From Platycnemis pennipes (taxonomy: Eukaryota; Arthropoda; Insecta; Odonata; Platycnemididae), in assembly GCA_933228895.1 (NCBI GenBank), contig OW121855.1:36160698-36224697 (forward strand): a DNA stretch of 64,000 bases, written 5' to 3'. The notes under the pieces are model-generated. The model saw only the letters and a list, made by a program, of their open reading frames with translations, made no database searches and was not told the origin of the DNA. Both the position numbers and the translations under genes were made by a program. This document shows, piece after piece, positions 63,665-64,000 of the stretch. Every line of letters starts with the position of its first letter. Positions within the stretch are counted from its first letter, which is position 1.

Positions 63665-64000
63665 CTGCGAAAGGAGAAAGAGAGAGGTGATGGTGAGTCG
63701 CACTTGTCTCAATAATACGAGAAGAACACATATACATGCTAAGTGACACTCGAGCTATTCACAATATATTGGGGCCACCATCAACTTTTTCAACGTATGA
63801 TAGTGAAATAAGGTCTAACTTCTTTTCGTCCTCAGTGCATCACGCATCTTCACCAATAAAAGTCAGTGATCGGAGGGAGCGTTGATAATGATAGAGAAAA
63901 CAGCTAAACTGATTAAGTTGGTTTTGGTGTCATTTTTTCATAATTTATCACATTTATATGAAAAAATCCCCAAATTTCCATTTCCAGCCCCATTAAAATG
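63665..64000 (-). other. Intron of NELL-like gene, cut by right edge
   Basis: Sequence upstream of the first visible exon. That exon starts in phase 1 with a clear acceptor, so this must be intron and the signal-peptide exon(s) lie further right. Nothing else was recognised in it. Confidence 0.75.

Overview
The window looks like animal nuclear DNA, most likely from an arthropod and probably an insect. It is AT-rich, with short coding exons separated by kilobase-sized introns with GT-AG boundaries, and it carries tRNA-derived SINEs, Penelope-like retroelements, LINE remnants and a hAT transposon. There are no operons, no ribosome-binding-site architecture and no long intact single-exon gene. 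I cannot name the species from sequence alone.

One multi-exon protein-coding gene on the minus strand runs through the whole window and past both ends. It is an orthologue of the NELL family (vertebrate NELL1/NELL2, secreted thrombospondin-1-like EGF/von Willebrand factor C proteins). Nine internal exons are supported, in transcription order: 63473-63664, 31483-31633, 26446-26566, 25095-25331, 18083-18370, 15993-16086, 12483-12674, 8670-8789 and 572-832. They total 1656 bp (552 codons). Every exon has an AG acceptor and a GT donor, and the splice phases chain without a break (1-1, 1-2, 2-0, 0-0, 0-0, 0-1, 1-1, 1-1, 1-1). The spliced product covers the N-terminal laminin-G/thrombospondin-N domain, a short coiled coil, two vWC domains and the first three EGF domains, two of them calcium-binding type. 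The first exon(s), with the signal peptide, lie to the right of the window. The remaining EGF and vWC exons lie to the left.

Everything else is intronic. Introns range from about 1.1 kb to 31.8 kb. The 31.8 kb intron (31634-63472) holds most of the mobile DNA: a Penelope-like element with a GIY-YIG endonuclease reading frame, 67-bp perfect inverted arms and a hammerhead-ribozyme-like core (36090-36730); LINE remnants near 43.5 kb and 60.1 kb; an interleaved pair of direct repeats at 48.8-49.8 kb; and a decayed hAT transposon with a perfect 8-bp target-site duplication (54577-56894). Other introns carry a SINE with an 11-bp target duplication (23352-23713), a dimeric tRNA-type SINE (4709-4939) and compact palindromes, including a 44-bp perfect inverted repeat at 162-275.

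The most interesting material is (a) the NELL gene itself, with a 30-residue proline/serine/alanine-rich insertion in its laminin-G domain, and (b) the recurring palindromic organisation of Penelope-like 3' ends around a hammerhead-like GAAAC/GUUGGU core. I found no credible CRISPR array, rRNA, functional tRNA gene or nested intact protein-coding gene.
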